Shown here piece after piece: positions 28,488 through 39,433 of a DNA stretch of 40,199 nucleotides. The DNA comes from Chara braunii (taxonomy: Eukaryota > Streptophyta > Charophyceae > Charales > Characeae): contig BFEA01000356.1 of the NCBI GenBank assembly GCA_003427395.1, forward strand, positions 1,572,745 to 1,612,943. The letters run 5' to 3'. Made by a program: the position numbers and the translations under genes. Under the pieces are notes generated by a model. It was not told where the DNA came from and ran no database searches. It saw nothing but the letters and a program-made list of their open reading frames with translations. Position 1 is the first letter of the stretch. Each line of letters starts with the position of its first letter.

Positions 28488-28881
28488 GATGCGCGTGAGA
28501 TGGTTGTTAAAAGAGAAGATAAATGACAGAATTTAGCGCCAAAGGCTATGACTGAGGAGGTTGTATAAGTGAAGTTTATGATGATGAGATGGATCCTGAA
28601 AACGGAAGCGAAAAATTTCCAAGAGAAATAAAGAGAATAACCGCGCCGACCACGAGAGACTACAGCATGTTATGTGAGAGAGAAGGTGAGCACAAAGAGA
28701 AAAAGCAAGCGCAGAGAGAAGACGAACGCTAGGAGAGGAGCCTGGCACGAAAAAGAAACCTAGCACAGAGGAAAAGGATGACGCAGAGTGAAAACGGAAA
28801 ACTGACTGCTCTAAGAGACAGTATGAATGCTACCGCGAGTCGCAAGTAGGAACGAATGAGAGTGCAACTTGTTTACTCTGG

Positions 28882-28888
28882 TTTTATA
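28882..28888 (-). promoter_or_regulatory. TATA box of the antisense unit
   Basis: CAGTATAAAACCAG on the minus strand is a near-perfect plant-type TATA context. It is followed downstream by a pyrimidine-rich stretch and the antisense ATG at 28487. Confidence 0.4.
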
Positions 28889-29433
28889 CTGGGAGCGTAA
28901 TCCATTTTGACCCAGCGGGGACGCTGGGTGGGGGTTTGGTATTATGTCGGAGGGCGCGGTGTCTCAGCCCTCCTCTGTTCACCAGGTCCCTACCTGATGT
29001 CGCCCTTTGTTTCGGTGTCGTGACCTATGTGGTGCCTACGGGCATGTTCCGGAATTAGAAATTCCCTGGTACCTGGGCTGTACCATGACGTGGACCAACC
29101 CTGTTCGGTGCTTGCCTCAACAAAAGGTGCGCCACAGGGCTTTCCATTGGTGCACGTAGGCTCGGCGCCTTGCTGTACAGCAGAGCACAACCGGCCTGTG
29201 GCCGTGGCAGCCGCCGGGCTCGCCCTGGGACGAGGAGGTGAAGGGACTGGCGCAACTTTTCTACTGCGCGCCGAGTTCCCTCTAGCCAAGTTATCGGTTA
29301 GGAGCAATCGCTGTCGAAAAGGAGGGAATCAGATGTCAGATCGAAACTCGTTTTCTTATGTATGGGGAAATCAGGTGGCCTCAGACCGCTGTGATACTAT
29401 GGTTCCCTTTCCAATTTTAAATTGTCGTCATCA

Positions 29434-29492
<59 letters not shown>

Positions 29493-30650
29493 GTTATTAT
29501 TATTAAATTTCCAATTTTCGGTTCTCCGCCTGTCAATCTGTCATTTCGTAGAAAAAGGGGCCACCGATTCGGGTTTTCGGACCGTAACTGCGATCTTATG
29601 GTCTGAATCTTACTGACCCTTGTATATCGCCTGCACCAGACCTGTTCGTCCGAGCCTCTCGATGAGACCCTCGGTGGCCAGGTTAAGGGGGCAGATACAG
29701 AAAGGACTGAAGAGAGAAAAATAAGAAAAGGGGGAAAGAGAGGGATAATATTGGAAGTCGGGCTTTAGATTTATGTGTGGACTCGTATTGCCGTTCGGGC
29801 AAGGCTGCTGCGCGGCGGAATTTCGAAACGCCATATTTTCCTTTCCTCTATTATTATTTTGTTTTCTTTTTGCTCGTCTGTCTGATTCGGTTACCTTTTA
29901 GTCTGTCACTTCACAGGAGAGCCAACGGTCCGAATTTGGAGCGATGGGGTATTCCGTCTGAGAATGTGCGCCGACTGAGGGCTGCGCGGTCATGCCTCAA
30001 AAGAAGGGTGACCCGCAGCCACATTGGTAGGAAGCTTATCACCCCCTTCCTGGAGGGTCATAAGCCCCCTCCTTACCATCGGACATAGGCACCCGGATAC
30101 TGTAGTCCTAATTGTAGGCTTTAAAGGGAAAGAACCACCAATCGGTATCCCGTTATGGGACCGACGGTCTAAGTCTTTGGCAGTAATCGTGAACGGTGTT
30201 GGAATGGGACTCCGCCTGACAGTTAGGGTCCAGACTGGAAATAACTTCGGGAGTTAATTAATTTTCTTTCTAATTCTGAATTTGTCCTTACCCTTCGGGA
30301 AAAGATCTTGGCAGAATCTACCGTTTAGAGCACAGGGACCCTGGCGGGCAACAAGCCTATAAAAGAGTGATGGAGCCGAGTGTTAGGCACGTCGCGAATG
30401 CCAGGCACAATTGCTGCTCTGGGGGTTTGAGTTTCATCGTAGCGCTCTGTTAGGACAACCTCAGAGTTGTGGACGTGCTGTGCTGGATGAAGGATCGCTC
30501 TCAACGTGCTCAGCGTGCTGGAAACTGAGGCTTGCTGGGCGGTGGTTGCGGCTATAGCAAGCTGCAAGCCTACCTGTGTATTGCCTGTTAGTATACTATT
30601 CCGTGTGGACGGCTTAGTGTTGCGTGGAGGTCATAATATAGAGTCTGAGT
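28889..30650. other. Non-coding part of the retrotransposon 3' region
   Basis: No ORF with coding character is seen. The only clear structure is an ATT microsatellite (listed separately). Frames reading poly-Tyr or poly-Leu arise from that microsatellite. Confidence 0.4.
29427..29506 (+). repeat. ATT trinucleotide microsatellite
   Basis: About 25 trinucleotide units, starting with three CAT/GTC-like units, then ATT, with one GTT interruption near the right end. Confidence 0.9.
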
Positions 30651-30809
30651 ATGGCACTGCATGGGTACAGGCCCGGGTACTGGTATCACCAGGCCCGCTG
30701 GAAACCCGTGTCCGAGGAAGGGCCCTGGATTACCGTCATACTCAATTATGACGGTGGAGATGAGCTGGTGGTGAAGATCAACGTGGAGGGAGGGGGAGAT
30801 GCGGACTAA
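30651..30809 (+). CDS. Short ORF just before the 3' LTR, module-like
   Basis: 52 codons, ATG 30651 to TAA 30807. The C-terminal half reads ITVILNYDGGDELVVKINV followed by EGGGD, a strand, acidic-Gly turn, strand pattern like the repeated module of the LTR and pre-gag ORFs. It overlaps the purine tract taken as the polypurine tract; the GGGGD tail is encoded by it. It may be a truncated module copy. Similarity is by pattern only. Confidence 0.3.
   Translation: MALHGYRPGYWYHQARWKPVSEEGPWITVILNYDGGDELVVKINVEGGGDAD
30785..30799 (+). promoter_or_regulatory. Candidate polypurine tract
   Basis: Fifteen purines (GGAGGGAGGGGGAGA) followed by TG. A polypurine tract should directly precede the 3' LTR, but clear LTR similarity starts only at about 30878. 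Either the LTR really starts at TG 30800 and its first 75 bp have diverged between copies, or the tract used is different. Confidence 0.4.
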
Positions 30810-33800
30810 CTCGAAGTTACAGGACGCGATTTCGGAGGCAAGAGACCGGGCTGAGAGACATTGCAGACGGGACAGAGTGACGACAAGGCTACGGATAACG
30901 GTGGCCTATCACGAGACGGAGACTTCGATGGACACAACAGACCTGGAACAGATCCACCAGGACAGGGACTAAGGAGGGGAAAGTGAAATGAGCGACGCAG
31001 ATCGACAAATGAATCTTTGGTCCTGGAGCAGACCAGGGGAGATCCAGAAGCACCACTGGGCAGCAGACCCAATAGAAGGAGGACCCGAGGCCAGCTCTCG
31101 TCAATTGGCACCCAGAGGCCGCGGAACGGGAGAGAGCCAAGGTAGAGGGAAAGGACGCGTGTGAGCGCGTGGCGGCCAGAGGTCAACAGGAGGCTGTTTT
31201 GAGGAACGAAAAGGCCAAGGCAAGAGGGCGATCAACGAGAGGTGTGGGGGTGAGAATGGGCAGTACGCCCGACGAACGCAGGGCAGTCGGAGAGAACGGA
31301 AAAGAAAAGGTAGAGGTGAGAGCGGAACGTGTGAGCAGGCGGAAGAGGGTGACGCCGACTGGACTGCAATATGCGGCGAGCTTGAGAAAAGGACCGTAAC
31401 GAGTGGCGTATGAGAAAAAGTGACGTGAGACGGGCAACAAGGGAGTAAGAGGTGATTGAGAGGTTAACGCCACTCGTCTCTTGAGCAGCGGGGCTCAGTG
31501 TGTTTGGTCATCTTCCTGCGTACTATCAAGATAACCCTCGGGGAATCGTTTTATGAGGCGATTATCATGGAAAACTTCTGAAGAAGCTCTGATGCGTACC
31601 GAGACAGTTGACGAGCCATTTGATCGCGCCGCTCACGGATTAAGAGAGGGTGCTCAACATCAGACACCTACTCTCTTCCTTTGGTGCACGTGAGCGGGAC
31701 ACTTTAGTGAGAGGTAGCGCAGGTGATGTCGGCAGTGTTTCTGCGTTCTTGAACAACGAGAGAGTCCTGCTTTCTTGAAGACGATTCTGCTTACTGCCTG
31801 TTACGCGGCCTCTGAGTGACCCTCAGCTTGTGACTGTCAGATGCGGTTAATGCGCTTCCTCGTGGTTGTCATAGTGGTTGCTTTGGCCAAAACTCTCAGA
31901 TAAGATTGTGACTATTGCGTGATAACTTCTTTTGAGTTATTAATTTTCGGTTCTCATTCCTTTCTTTTACTCCAGCTAATTAGGATGGGTGGTCATTGTT
32001 AACCGGTTGTGTCTCATCATGACAAAGGCCAATCTTACAGTAGATTGCATGAGTAGATAAGTAAAGGGGAGACGCCCCGACTCATAGCAATAATTGGAAA
32101 TATGACTACTGCGAAGAGAGTCCAATGTATGGGCTACTATTCTAATTAGCAAGACTGAAGCGGTTGGATAATTTTGGTGTCGACGTTGTCTATTGGTCGT
32201 ATTCCCCTGTGTTGAGAGGTTAACTGATCGCATGGCAAGGTCAAAAGAAGAACGACGTTTGTGTTCGTGTGTTCTGGACATATGATTGCATCATGTAGAA
32301 GTGCCGTGTGATTACACTGTGTGGTTGTGCCACGTAGTTGCATCACGGGACTGTATCGTGCTACTGCAACATGCAACGACGTTACGTGGCTGCATTAAGT
32401 GCCTAATTCATATGGCTTGTTTGAGTGTTTGTCCCTATGTGATTGTTTTGTGTTTCCAGACCGTGTGAATACATTGCGTGACTGCACCATGCAACTGCTT
32501 GTGTGATGGTACCGTGTGTCCGGCCAGCGCGATTGCCTTGAGTGACAGCAAGACTAGACCATGGGTGTGACTGTGAAGACCCGCAAATGCCAGTGCGAGT
32601 GGACTTAATGCCCCGAGAATTTTGATGACTGAAGGTAGGCATATGGTCGATTATGCGAACCTGCTTCGGGATTTACTGAGTGGGCCTGTATGTCAAAAGC
32701 GGACTTTAGGAATGATCTCCATTGGCTGTGTTTTATGCCCTGACCTTTGATTGGATGGGGAAAAGAAAGGCAATGCTGAGGAGAATCTTTTATGTCCTCG
32801 CAAAATTTTTGCTTGATGGTAATTGACCACTGCCGATTTATTGTTTCCTTAATCATTTGAACCGTTCAAGAACAGAGTAGACTGAAGTGTGCTCTTTATA
32901 CCCCTCGCGAGTGTTTTTCTTTCTTGCCTAGCATATCATGCTAAGCCTGGGTGATCGGTCATTAGCCTTGTTTACTGCGAACAACAGTTCAGGCTAGTTG
33001 TTCTACTCGCCGAATTTTGAGTCAGAGACAGAGTCACCCAAATGGGTAGTAATTAAACCATCGTCGAAAAATAGGATCAGAACTCGGGTGGCTTACTGTA
33101 CCTTTGCACTCCGAGTGATAAGAGGAAACGGTTTTATAAGTTTGCTCATCTATTGGGCGAGGGCCAAGCTCCTAGAAGGTGCTATGTGTCTATGGCCGAG
33201 TACCGAGCCCATAAAACTTTGATCGTTACCAGTTGTTGTACAAAAGAATAGCATGAACGGGGCAAGTGCGCAGATTTACAGTGCCGATTATTGGGGTTTC
33301 GGTTCTCCGAGCAAAAACCCGGTTGAGTGAACCATTTCTCTAAGTTCTGATGGGCCAAACGTAAAGTGAGACTTGAAAAGCAGTATCGCTGAATATTCAG
33401 AAGTCATGAATGAGATACTTAGAGGCAAGGCATGGACGAGTGGGCTGCGATCGTCTGAGCCTGTTTCTACATGTCATTCAATTCTGTCAGATAGGCTCTA
33501 TCAAATAGTGAAAGAGTCATCTGACGTTAAAGACAAAAACTGCACATCTTGACAATATTGATTTGAGTATTTTGGTCGGGGGCTAAACTCCGAGGGTTAG
33601 TTGCTATTTGGCCAATTATCAACTCCGTCTGAAGCAGTCAGTTACCTCTTCTGTGAGTTGTTCTCAGGTCGGAACTTGAAGCCGTAACATGTGATGTCAT
33701 GACCTCTTAAGAACCTCTGATACTAGATCTGAGTAGAAAGACTCAATGGGAGGACGGGTGATAATGACTTTGTGAAGGAGACCCGTTCACCACGCCAAGG

Positions 33801-34267
33801 TAGAGCAGAAGGTTGGAGGGGAGAGAGAGAGAAATTGGGGAGAATAACTTCCAAACAATTATAATGGAGGGGTAATGCACCCTTTAGTGGGACACCACAT
33901 AAAAATTGAGTACACCTATTACCTGCACGACCGAAAACGCAGGACTGTGGGCCTTCATCTCATTAGTGAATTCAGTTAAGGAGACAAGAAGAACGGTCTA
34001 TGCATGTCAATGAGGTGAGACCGCACCCAACTAAAGCAGAGTAAGAAAAATCGAGTCATTCCCGAAGCTGGGTCCAGTCAAAAACACGGCGAGATTGGCA
34101 ATCCAGAAATAACCAAGATAACTAGTGATCGGCTAATAATCAGCAGTCAGTAGTATTCAGATGTGAAGTCGACAACAGTTTAAACAGTTGGTATTCAAAC
34201 TACCTCGTGCTCGAGGGTGGCTATTGGTGAACACTGCTGTATGATCCGAATGTAAAAGAAGGGAGAC

Positions 34268-34513
34268 ATGAAGGACGATGAGATCCTAGCAGTAAAGAGC
34301 ATGCTAATCAGAGAAAAGAGAGAGGGATGGGAGGAAGGAGCCTACCAAGATATGGAATTTAAGAGGGAACTTCAGCGTGAGCACGCAGTTTAGAGGGTGA
34401 AGGGTGAGAAGTATATCGACTACGTAATTTATTTCTATGGAGTCAACGGCAAGTTGCACAATACCAGTTCCGCACTTGAGACAGTAGAACAGGCCAGGGC
34501 AAGGCTCTCGTGA
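34268..34513 (+). pseudogene. 3' LTR copy of the 81-residue ORF
   Basis: Same start, stop and length as 16196-16441. The codon CAG of the 5' copy is TAG here (near 34390), the C-to-T change expected from deamination of a methylated CHG cytosine. Confidence 0.5.
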
Positions 34514-35175
34514 GTCTGGTTACTCTAGTGGCACGACTCTCTGAAACAACACTCGGAGCAGTTTTCTAGTACTTGGTGCAGTTTTCAACGCCCAGAGCGG
34601 TAATCTGCTTGCAGAACAGTGATCAGGGCTCAGAATTAAAATCAGTGAATTCCATACAAGATCAGCGAGCTAAGAACAGACTTAGTGAACTTGAGGCAGA
34701 TTTAGTGGGCTTCGTGCAAAGCCAGTAATCTTGGCAGCATCCTGTCATTAGGTCAATATTCTCAACGGTACTCTGTTTTCTCAGTCAAGTAGTAATTAAC
34801 AAGTAACCTTTTCAGTCCTTGACCTGCAGTTAGCCAGCAACTAACCAACATTTATTCAAGCATCTGGTTGGCAGTCTCAACAACATTCTCATCAGAATAG
34901 CAATCATCAGATCAACAGTCGGATCAGCAGCCGTTCAGTTTCCTTATCAGCATCAAGATGCAGCACTCAGAAAACAACAGTTAGTTTTCAGCAAACAGCT
35001 TCCAGCAGCTCAACAATTAGTCATCAGTGATCATTTAATCAGCGATCAGTCATCAACATTCAACTAATCAGCAGTCTATTATCAGCAATTAGTTATTGGC
35101 AATCAGTTCCCTGCGGCTAGTTTGGTAATCAGTTTTCAGGAATCGTCTAACCAATTCGTACGAGCAAGAGTACTC

Positions 35176-35782
35176 ATGAGTACAGTTCAGTCTACTCAGG
35201 TCAGTGAGTCAGTGCTGGCCAGTCTCAATCGGATTTCATGCAAGGAGGCATTCCATTATCAGTATGTTAGTGTCATCAGTTTCAGACAGGGAGATCTGTC
35301 AATCTTCATTGTCCAGACCTGTTTTGCTGGTGGCACTATCCACGATCTGAGGCCTTACCTAAAGAAGGGCAAGGGGACTTATGAGCTTTTTGATCCAGTC
35401 TGGATCTCAGCGACTGAGTACCTTGAGCAGAGAGAGAGAGAGAGAGCTGGATGAGAATGACACTACCCTGATCCGCAGCTTCGGGCCTATGCTCTATACT
35501 GACTATCCTAGGCCTCCAACCCCTTTTCTTCTCAGAGATGGCACGAGTTGGCTTGATGTGATCGGATTGGCAAAGAGGTACATCTCTCCAGCGGTGATCG
35601 TCATTGAGGCATTGACTGAGCCCACTAAGTATCCTTACCTCAGACGAGGGGTCTTTTCAGTGGACGGGCTGCCTACCTTGTGGGAGGAGTTTTGCTCTAT
35701 GGTTAACTATCATGTTACGTGCCTCAGATGGTCGTGTTCAGAGCTTGTTGGCTATAGGTGGCATTTTGTCACAAAGCCTTAG
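35176..35782 (+). pseudogene. 3' LTR copy of the large LTR ORF, frameshifted
   Basis: Counterpart of 17104-17706. The first 90 or so codons are in one frame and end at TGA after a GAGAGA run (about 35430-35455) that is four bases longer than in the 5' copy; the remainder (to 35782) is open in the next frame and keeps YPRPPTPFLL and WLDVIGLAKR. Most other differences are substitutions. Confidence 0.65.
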
Positions 35783-36126
35783 TCTCTGATTGTACGTGGG
35801 CGTGGGTCTCGACACTAGAGAAGACCAGTGAAAAGAGATTGAGAGAGACTGACCAGAGGGATGAGTGAGGACTCTTGAGGGGTGTTGACCATGCCCGCTT
35901 ACATGTACTTTCTGAGATTATTATGAGTTCTCATTCTTCCCTCATTCAATTGCCCCTATCTTTGCTCGAGTCAGTCAGTCTTATTTTCTGCATTATTCTT
36001 GCTTAATGATTGTCTTCATGGATGTTTTTCGCAGTTCTCAAAATCAGATTGACATACTTGATGCATGCATAGCTTCCCATAATTTTATGATTATTATTTG
36101 CATAATTCTTTGCTGATCCGAATCAA

Positions 36127-36132
36127 AATAAA
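36127..36132 (+). terminator. Poly(A) signal AATAAA in the 3' LTR
   Basis: Same context as at 18053; here it could end the genomic RNA of the element. Confidence 0.45.
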
Positions 36133-36321
36133 AGATTTCTAAGACAGGGGATCGGCGAAGACCACAATTGAAGGGTCTCGCTCGAAGCCGGATGCACACA
36201 ACAGGAAGGGATTTGCATTACTTAATTTATTTTATTTATTGCAATCGCATACAAAATCCTGCGTGTCAGCCTGTTGACTTGCCGGTCGCCCGAAGTGGCT
36301 CGGCTGGGAAAAAGTGCGACA

Positions 36322-36639
36322 GCGCGCGCAGACTATCAGGGAGGTGGAGGGCGTCTGCGCATTTGCACCGCGCACCTGCGGGAGTGGGCAGAGACACTGC
36401 GCGCTACAGCGCGCATGTCCGCACACCTGCGGGGAGGGGAACCGCGGGAGCAATGTGCGCTAACGCGCCCATACCCGTACCCCAGCAAGTGCGCTGCGCA
36501 TCCGTGGGGATCGGGAGGCACCGCGCTTCACTCCGTGAAGCGGGTCTTCGGGCGCTGCCGACGCTAGCCAAGATCGCGCCTTTCTGGTGCAGTACGGGCA
36601 GCGAGTGGGACGACACCTTTAGATCCGGTATTGGAAATG
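36322..36639. other. GC-rich flank of the retrotransposon
   Basis: CpG-rich, with CACCTGCGGG and GCGCAT words repeated, but no clear period. An open plus frame here is a composition effect. No gene is supported. Confidence 0.35.
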
Positions 36640-37232
36640 AACGGACACTTGCCTGGCGAACACTTACCGAACGGACACTTACCGACCGGGCACTTACCAG
36701 GGCGGACACTCACTTGCCGAACACTTAACGATCGGGGACTTACCGGGCGGACACTTGCCTGGCGAACACTTTCCGAACGGACACTTAGTGGGCGGACATC
36801 CACCGAGCGAACAAGCGGACCGGACAGACATTGACTGGGCAGACATCCACCGAGCGGACACCCTGCGAAGGGGCATTTCACCGAGTAGACGCTCCACCGA
36901 GTGGACACTTCACCGAGCGGGCTTTTTCTCGGGCGGACACTTTTTTTTTAGCGGGCTTTTTCTCGGGCGGACACTCTTTACCAAGCGGACACCGTTACGG
37001 GACGGGCACTTTGCCGAGCGGGTTCTTTGCCGTGCGAACTCTTTACCGAGCGATCATTTTACCGAGTGGTCACCTCCACCGAACGAACGTTTTAACGAGT
37101 GGTCACTTTACCGAGTGGTCACTCTTACCGAGAAGACATTTCATCGAATGGACACTTTGCCGAAGTAGACACTTCGCCTAGCGGACGTTTTCGCCGAGCG
37201 GGTACCTTGCCGAGAGGACACTATCTCGAAGA
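36640..37232 (+). repeat. 15-bp minisatellite
   Basis: Units close to CGAGCGGACACTTAC recur, for example three in perfect 15-bp register near 36668-36697. Single-base indels become frequent to the right, where units read CCGAGTGGTCACTTTA. Because 15 is a multiple of three, frames on both strands stay open and give repetitive pseudo-proteins. Confidence 0.75.
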
Positions 37233-37540
37233 GGTACTTTCGTGAAGTGGGCTTTCCGAAGGGGTACGACCGAAGGAGGCTTCTCGAGCGGGTACTTTCG
37301 TGAAGCGGGCTTTCCGAAGGGGTACTTTCGTGAAGTGGACTTTTCGAAGAGGTACGACGGAAGGGGGCTTCTCGAGCAGGTTCTTTCGTGAAGCGGGCTT
37401 TCCAAAGGGGTACTTTCGTGAAGTGGGCTTTCCGAAGGGGTACGTCCGAGGAGGGCTTCTCGAGTGGGTACTTTCGTGAAGCAGGCTTTCCAAAGGGGAA
37501 CTTTCGTGGAGTGGGCTTTCCGAAGGGGTACATCTGAACT
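37233..37540 (+). repeat. 88-bp higher-order repeat built from the 15-bp unit
   Basis: Starts of GGTAC-type units lie at 37233, 37263, 37291, 37321, 37351, 37379, 37409, 37439, 37467, 37497 and 37527: spacing 30, 28, 30, 30, 28, 30, 30, 28, 30, 30. This is an 88-bp unit (30+28+30) repeated about three and a half times. Each 30-bp part is two 15-bp units (GGTACTTTCGTGAAG and TGGGCTTTCCGAAGG). Confidence 0.8.
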
Positions 37541-37783
37541 ATGGCCATGGTGGATCTGGAGCTTTGGCCCCGATGGGCGAGGGAGGCTACATCCGACACT
37601 GAGAGTTCGAGCACTATTCCTTGGGATCAAAGGGCGCGTTATGGGCGCCACCCAATCGGGAGGAGGATTAGGCGACATTTGTTGACTAGGTATGTAGGGA
37701 CTCAGACGGATTTTCCAGACACAGGAGCGAGGTGTACTGCTGAGGCAGGAACGAGTGTTTCACACCCTATTGCTTTGGACTGA
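37541..37783 (+). CDS. Possible short ORF after the minisatellite
   Basis: 80 codons from an ATG at 37541 to TGA 37781. It has non-repetitive composition (MAMVDLELWPRWAREATSD, then RYVGTQTDFPDTGARC). I do not recognise it. It could be a gag-like or transposon N-terminal exon or chance. A T-rich stretch with TTGTGCAG near 37892-37899 could be a downstream 3' splice site. Confidence 0.25.
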   Translation: MAMVDLELWPRWAREATSDTESSSTIPWDQRARYGRHPIGRRIRRHLLTRYVGTQTDFPDTGARCTAEAGTSVSHPIALD

Positions 37784-38198
37784 ATGCTACTACTCCTTTT
37801 ATTTCTGCCAGATAGTGTCTCATGAGTTTCTTGTTGCATTGGTCACTGTCAACTACGGTACTTGTTTTCGTGGATGTGGACTAACATGTTTTGTGCAGGT
37901 TACAGGAGCCCCGACCGACCCTCCCGCGGGTGACAGACGCGGCGCGAGGCATAGGGTTCGGACGGCGTGCCAGCAGACCCCTTCTACCGGTTGACAGCGG
38001 TGGTCCCGCACCCCGCTGGGAGCGTTAAACCTCACGGTCGTGTTACGCAGGAGGTTTCTTTAGAGTTGTTGAAAAGAACCAATCACCACTCCGACCGTTC
38101 GCTCGTGCTATACCTCTCACGACGCCCCACGACAGGTCGGGACGTCGGGAGGTACAACTTACCTCTACCCAAGGGGTTGTTACCACCCTTAGGTAGGC
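37784..38198. other. No recognisable feature
   Basis: Mixed composition; a plus frame (37967-38338) is open but shows no domain. Confidence 0.3.
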
Positions 38199-38590
38199 GT
38201 ATCCCTGTTGAGCTACTGAACCACATGCGAAGGCTTTTACATGCCTTTGTAGATGTAGGTCGGCCGAGGGCGTTTTCTCGATCGTCACTGCATAAGAATG
38301 GGGTACGAGCAGTCAGACGCCTAGGACGGACCCGTTAGTCAAGTCAGGTTCAGGATGAGATTTCTCTGTTGAGCTACCGGTCAATATGCGAAGGCTTTTA
38401 CATGCCTTTGTAGAGGTACGTGTATCCCTGCTGAGCTACCGACCGACATGCGAAGGCTTTTACATGCCTTTGTAAAGGTAGGTCCACCAAGGGCGTTTTC
38501 TCGATCGTCGCGACATAGGAATGGGGTACGAGCGGTAAGATGCCTTGGACTGGCCTGTTAGTCAAGTCATGTTCAGGATGTGATTTTCCT
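38199..38590 (+). repeat. Duplicated block with a recurrent small hairpin
   Basis: A block of about 165 bp beginning GTATCCCTGTTGAGCTAC (38199-38363) is repeated at 38422-38590, with a truncated copy of about 58 bp between (38364-38421). Each copy has CGAAGGCTTTTACATGCC, in which AAGGC pairs with GCCTT around an 8-base loop. Three hairpins lie at about 38230, 38391 and 38452. Confidence 0.7.
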
Positions 38591-38599
38591 ATCGTAGAC

Positions 38600-39433
38600 T
38601 TTTAGATATCTAGGTCGAACTTTTATAAGGCTGTCTATATCCGCTTGTGAATCTAAAATGTGGCACTCTCCTGCCAAAAGAGAGGAAGGTACCAATCAAA
38701 TCATTTTACCACCTATGACATTTTATTCTACTTGACAGGTCATGACTTAACTGAACATAATATATTACAAAAGTTATATAGGACAGATAATGAATATAGA
38801 GGTATTACCGCCGATAACCCTTCCCACTTTCACAATGTTGTGTGTCCAAGACTCTTCATGAGATCAAACCTAGTTCAATCCAAACCACGCACAAGACAGA
38901 CCTGCAAGGAATAATGCAAAAAATAGTTCACATGCCATGTTCTAACGTCGTCAACCTCCATATTATAGACTTGTCCACTACTTCCCCAAACCGTGTGAGA
39001 CAACTCTATCATTCCTGAGATTCTTTAAGCCCAACCCCCTCACATCATTCAAAGGACCCTTGAGAGCGATTAGGACCAGTTAGGCACAAACCACAAGTGA
39101 CAGTTTTACTGAACACAAAGTTTGTCTTTAGATGCAGGTATCAAGCCGAGGAAAAAGTTGAATTGGTAAAACTGACCTGTTATTGAATGATAACAGAAAG
39201 TTTGAATCCTTTTGTAGATCCATTCCTTCAAATGCAGTAGTAAAATGAACCCAGACCTGCACACACACAGGTCAACAACAATTCAACATCCTCTTCTAAT
39301 TTTTCACTCATCGTTTCCGAGGGTCGGACCCTCAGATGAAGATTACGAACCGTGGAATAATATCCAAAGTCCAATTCCTAATGCTACTCCTTCATACCCT
39401 TCAGTTTGTCCCTATCTCCTTTTCAAGGAGATT
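38600..39433. other. AT-rich, no recognisable feature
   Basis: No coding region, repeat or RNA gene is supported in this interval. Confidence 0.35.

Larger units (their letters stand above)
12857..36321 (+). mobile_element. Giant Ty3/Gypsy LTR retrotransposon (about 23.5 kb)
   Basis: Two direct repeats of about 5.4 kb flank an internal region with a tRNA-Asp type primer-binding site and, in order, pre-gag ORFs, gag, zinc knuckle, protease, reverse transcriptase and integrase. RT before integrase places it in Ty3/Gypsy (Metaviridae-type). The RT motif YIDDNLVKGP is reminiscent of some fungal and algal Gypsy lineages and unlike typical land-plant chromoviruses; this placement is inference. Several stop codons and at least two frame changes interrupt gag-pol, so this copy is probably dead. 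No target-site duplication is seen: GAGAG precedes the 5' LTR and GCGCG follows the 3' LTR. The size would rank among the largest known elements of this kind. Confidence 0.85.
30878..36321 (+). repeat. 3' LTR (about 5.44 kb)
   Basis: Matches the 5' LTR throughout. Differences include about 85 extra bases at 31936-32020, about 40 bases missing near 34183 (between AACAGT direct repeats), four extra bases in a GA run near 35435 that break the large ORF, and TAG in the small ORF. Ends AGTGCGACA at 36321. Divergence of about 5% in a sampled stretch suggests an old insertion. Confidence 0.85.

Noticed and set aside
29027-29616. Plus-strand ORFs reading poly-Tyr or poly-Leu
   Set aside because: Translations of the ATT microsatellite.
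12857-36321. The two 5.4-kb repeats as an ordinary segmental duplication
   Set aside because: A tRNA-type primer site follows the left copy directly, and gag, protease, RT and integrase lie between the copies in element order.
36168-36728. 186-codon ORF crossing the 3' LTR end
   Set aside because: It starts in LTR sequence and runs into GC-rich repeats with no domain; open by composition.
37141-37678. Long minus-strand ORFs with repeated PFGKP and ESPLHEST-type peptides
   Set aside because: They arise because the 15-, 30- and 88-bp repeats keep several frames open; there is no start context or non-repetitive domain.
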